Program-made: the position numbers and the translations under genes
Part shown: piece by piece, positions 61,392-64,000 of the stretch
Layout: each line of letters begins with the position of its first letter
How positions within the stretch are numbered: the first letter of the stretch is position 1
Assembly (NCBI RefSeq): GCF_900184685.1
Contig: NZ_FXXL01000005.1
Location: 248,001-312,000 of the forward strand
Source: Butyricimonas sp. Marseille-P3923
GTDB taxonomy: Bacteria; Bacteroidota; Bacteroidia; Bacteroidales; Marinifilaceae
Direction of reading: 5' to 3'
DNA length: 64,000 nt
Notes under the pieces: generated by a model
The model's database searches: none
What the model was told of the DNA's origin: nothing
Seen by the model: the letters and a program-made list of their open reading frames with translations, nothing else

Positions 61392-62498
61392 CTAAAATTC
61401 TACACTTTTTGATTGTAATATTTTCATCACTTTTATTCCCATGGAATCCGCACCTTCTACCGAAAACTTGATTGAATACTTCTCTCCCGCTTCAAGATGC
61501 ACATTACGAATAATCATAAACGTATCATCAAACAAAAGCTCTTCTCCTTCACGCAATTCCGCCAACAAACTCGGTTCCTCCAGACGCTTCGGGAAAAAGA
61601 AGATATACTCGTCAATATCACACGCCTTCCCGTTCGATTCGAAAGTCACCGTACAAAGCAAACGTTGCTTCTTACACGTCATCTTAAAAGGAGATAATAC
61701 CTCTTTCAACCTGATATTCCACTTCGGATCCCCGTAATACACCAACACATCCCGGTTTTTCAGCAACTCGATCTGTTCTCCCGTACACTCTTTTCCCAAT
61801 TCTTTTTTTACCAAGATTCTTATCGCCTCATCGTCAACCACGCATCCCTCTTCATTCTCCGGCAAAACCAAACCAAGCGACTTCGGGTCCCACGCCGCCA
61901 AACGTTCCAAAATACACTGCTGCTGCAAAAACACAGCCTCGGCTACCGTGTGCTTAGCCGGAGTCTTCATTCGTTCCTTCCAGCTATCTTTCCAAGCCCC
62001 CGTACACCAATTTACTCCATTATAACCTGATAACTTCCCCAACTCACACGCTTCCAACCATCCCATATCCACCTTTTTCGGAATCTGTGCATCTGTCACC
62101 ATCCGCATCGCATCAACAGCTTGCTCTCCGGTTATTATTCCCCAGACAAAATCCTCGTACGGGGTATCACTCATATTACGACTCATGGCATGCATCATTC
62201 TCACGAACAACGGGGTTATCTTCTCCGCTTTCTCCACGACAGTCACGTAACGGGGCTGTGCCTGTTTCAACTTATCGAAAACCTCCCCGGGATATTGATT
62301 ATAATCAAACTCCACTCCCCCGTGATTCATCTTCAATGTCTCGGTCAATTTTTTCCACGCTAAATCCTCTCGCACAGCCTTGCTCACCAGAATGGCATAC
62401 TCACACGTCCCTTTCTTTTTCTGTGCATATACCTGAAAAGTACAGCCCAACAACACCGCGAACAGCAATCCCACTAAATTAACAACATATCTATTCAT
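61392..62498 (-). CDS. Secreted protein with possible gingipain (C25)/caspase-like fold
   Basis: 368 residues, signal peptide 1-25 (…LGCTFQVYA). CEYAILVSKAVREDLAWKKL, RYVTVVEKAEKITPLFVRMM and TPYEDFVWGIITGEQAVDAMRMV resemble the alpha/beta core of C25-like peptidases (the …D-x-x-W/Y-G-r-I/l-T-G-x-x-A… element). I do not see a convincing catalytic His-Gly/Cys pair, so it may be inactive or only distantly related. The C-terminal 100 residues are beta-rich (KMTCKKQRLLCTVTFESNGK). 11 bases after the PKD-like gene. Assignment is tentative. Confidence 0.45.
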   Translation of the reverse strand: MNRYVVNLVGLLFAVLLGCTFQVYAQKKKGTCEYAILVSKAVREDLAWKKLTETLKMNHGGVEFDYNQYPGEVFDKLKQAQPRYVTVVEKAEKITPLFVRMMHAMSRNMSDTPYEDFVWGIITGEQAVDAMRMVTDAQIPKKVDMGWLEACELGKLSGYNGVNWCTGAWKDSWKERMKTPAKHTVAEAVFLQQQCILERLAAWDPKSLGLVLPENEEGCVVDDEAIRILVKKELGKECTGEQIELLKNRDVLVYYGDPKWNIRLKEVLSPFKMTCKKQRLLCTVTFESNGKACDIDEYIFFFPKRLEEPSLLAELREGEELLFDDTFMIIRNVHLEAGEKYSIKFSVEGADSMGIKVMKILQSKSVEF

Positions 62499-62509
62499 AC
62501 CTGTATAAA

Positions 62510-64000
62510 TCAGTAATCCGTACGCAACAAATGAAGTTTATAATACATATTCATTGGCTTGTATGCCACGTGTTCCCACTTTTTGAGCAAAGACAAATCA
62601 AACGAATCCAACACGTACACGCTACCTTTACGCTCTCCCTCTGCCGTGGGATCATACACCCCGACAAAGACATATTTATTCGTAATATCCTGTGTCATAC
62701 AAGTAATCACGGCATTGGGATTCACACTGGTCACGTCAAAACAAAGCTCGGATTCTTCTGTCGGCAACTTAGGTTCCGTCGAAGCACCGGGTTTCCACAT
62801 GTAAATCTTACGGTCTGTATTATACAAAATCGAACGATGTTGATACACGTTCAAAACCTGCGCTTCCGGTGTTAAAGTCAACTCTTCACCCTCCGGTAAA
62901 TCATACGTATACGAAGATACCACATTGTATAAACCAAACAGAAGATACATACTCCCCGTGTATCCGACATCGGAAACTTGCCTTATCGTTATCTTCGACG
63001 GATTCTCGATATTTTGCGTCACAATATAAAAATCATGTACACCGATATTTGCCGTTTCAAACGGTATCGCGTAAATCACTTTTTCTCCCAGATAAGCTTC
63101 CGGCCCTATCCCACTATCGGAAAGTCCATCAGCCCATATGCCATATAACTTTGAATTCTCGTCATCATGCAAAAAAAGAATATCTAAAAAAGTGCTGTTT
63201 CTCTCTATGCCCGAACGTATTTTAACCCGCTGAAAGCGATCCCAATGATGAACATCTTTGAAAACTTTCCTCTCTACTTCCATTTGCCAATTCCAAGTTT
63301 GTACCCGCATATCCCCATCATCACAGAATGCAAACAAATCAAACTTGCCCACCCCACACATTCCTAACTTTAATGGCGTTCCTGAAAACTCGAAACCGGT
63401 AATCACTCTCAATGTATTGTGATCCAAATAATATGCCTGTTTATTTTTCCGGGAAAGAATATAAGGATAACCTACCCGAGGAAACCAAATATCGCCCCCC
63501 CCGCAAACAAACGCAAAATCCACGATATCATCTTTTAGAACAGGTACATCCTCTGAAGTCCGATACCAGAAATCGGAAGCCTCTTTTTGCACGAGTTCTA
63601 TTTCATCCGTCACGGTATTCTGCACGGAAAACATGGCATCACCCTCATCATTGCGACTCAACATAACCAACCCCTCGTCAAAATTACTGCTCGGCTTTAC
63701 AATAAAATAACGATACGCACTGCCAAATTCATTCGATACCCTTAAACGAGCAAAATAAGGCTCTTGCCTGTCGAAAGTGAATCTTAGCACTTTATCATTC
63801 GATAACATTTTCAATGAATCTTGTGGATGAACCATATACACCCCTTTAGCACTAACATAAATCTTTCCATAACGCCATTGATAAGTCAGCGGACAGGACG
63901 GATCTGTTTGTGATATCCGATCAGAAGGATCAAACACGAACTCTTCCCCAAGTTTAGGATATAACACGGTATCCTGATCGGAAATATATATATCGGAAAC
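62510..64000 (-). CDS. PKD-like surface lipoprotein, partial (5' end beyond window)
   Basis: At least 496 residues; the frame is open to the right edge (…SDIYISDQDT before LYPKLGEEFVFDP). The start of the visible part, FDPSDRISQTDPSCPLTYQW…RLRVSNEFGSAYRYFIVKPS, is a PKD-like beta-sandwich, followed by a long beta-propeller-like region with repeated blades (GVGKFDLFAFCDDGDMRVQT; KVIYAIPFETANIGVHDFYI; NKYVFVGVYDPTAEGERKGS). PKD-like lipoproteins regularly follow SusC/SusD in Bacteroidales. The signal peptide and any upstream SusCD lie outside the window. A GTG at 63967 is not a true start because coding continues upstream. Confidence 0.8.
   Translation of the reverse strand, partial: VSDIYISDQDTVLYPKLGEEFVFDPSDRISQTDPSCPLTYQWRYGKIYVSAKGVYMVHPQDSLKMLSNDKVLRFTFDRQEPYFARLRVSNEFGSAYRYFIVKPSSNFDEGLVMLSRNDEGDAMFSVQNTVTDEIELVQKEASDFWYRTSEDVPVLKDDIVDFAFVCGGGDIWFPRVGYPYILSRKNKQAYYLDHNTLRVITGFEFSGTPLKLGMCGVGKFDLFAFCDDGDMRVQTWNWQMEVERKVFKDVHHWDRFQRVKIRSGIERNSTFLDILFLHDDENSKLYGIWADGLSDSGIGPEAYLGEKVIYAIPFETANIGVHDFYIVTQNIENPSKITIRQVSDVGYTGSMYLLFGLYNVVSSYTYDLPEGEELTLTPEAQVLNVYQHRSILYNTDRKIYMWKPGASTEPKLPTEESELCFDVTSVNPNAVITCMTQDITNKYVFVGVYDPTAEGERKGSVYVLDSFDLSLLKKWEHVAYKPMNMYYKLHLLRTDY

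Overview
The window reads as a chromosome segment of a gut-type Bacteroidota (order Bacteroidales). Signs are the TTTG–N19-21–TAnnTTTG promoters in front of many genes, the absence of clear Shine-Dalgarno sites, SusC/SusD pairs, ECF sigma/FecR regulation, fimbrillin and NigD-like lipoproteins, and DUF4293/DUF3822 core genes. The number of sigma–FecR–STN-SusC loci linked to thioredoxins and peptidases suggests Odoribacteraceae (Butyricimonas/Odoribacter-like). That placement is inference, not proof.

Layout. 1–17 kb is mostly core genome: a partial M23 peptidase, a ZapB-like/ZapA pair, a 6S RNA, ribonuclease Y, a nucleoside phosphorylase, DUF4293, a C69 dipeptidase, ribosomal protein L19, a phosphosugar mutase, a secreted FN3 protein, a large membrane protein with a degenerate M1-peptidase domain, a RecD-like helicase, a pilin-like/DUF3822/rsmD cluster. 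17.3–25.5 kb is a complete phosphate-starvation regulon (porin, pstSCAB, phoU, phoB-like, phoR-like). Eleven-base-pair-phased Pho boxes sit before the porin and pstS, and hairpin-forming dispersed repeats sit inside the operon. 25.8–27.7 kb holds a NigD-like lipoprotein, tRNA-Tyr and tRNA-Gly, and an orphan PD-(D/E)XK-like protein. 27.9–40.5 kb (minus strand) is an ECF sigma–FecR–SusC–SusD–FAS1–lipoprotein–thioredoxin–M16 peptidase locus, more likely a peptide/protein-uptake system than a glycan PUL. A perfect 74-bp palindrome lies upstream of it.

41–50.9 kb carries a PI-PLC lipoprotein, an ABC-F ATPase with a long leader containing two small ORFs, a HAD phosphatase, the gnd–zwf–patatin–DUF2721 operon, a maltose-acetyltransferase-like gene, and cysK. 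Upstream of cysK is a 34-codon ORF with six consecutive Cys codons, a strong candidate cysteine-sensing leader peptide. 51–55.9 kb is a GC-richer fimbrillin island (AraC-type membrane regulator, fimbrillin–BspA-LRR fusion, fimbrillin). It is followed by a truncated DUF1016/YhcG remnant and a second ABC-F gene. 58–64 kb (minus) is the distal part of another uptake-type operon: PKD-like lipoprotein, putative C25-like protein, BACON lipoprotein, tandem thioredoxin protein. Its SusC/SusD, if present, would lie beyond the right edge.

The most promising regulatory novelties are the Cys-rich leader of cysK, the phased 74-bp palindrome, the ABC-F leader, and the hairpin repeats between pst genes. No CRISPR array, prophage or intact transposase was seen.
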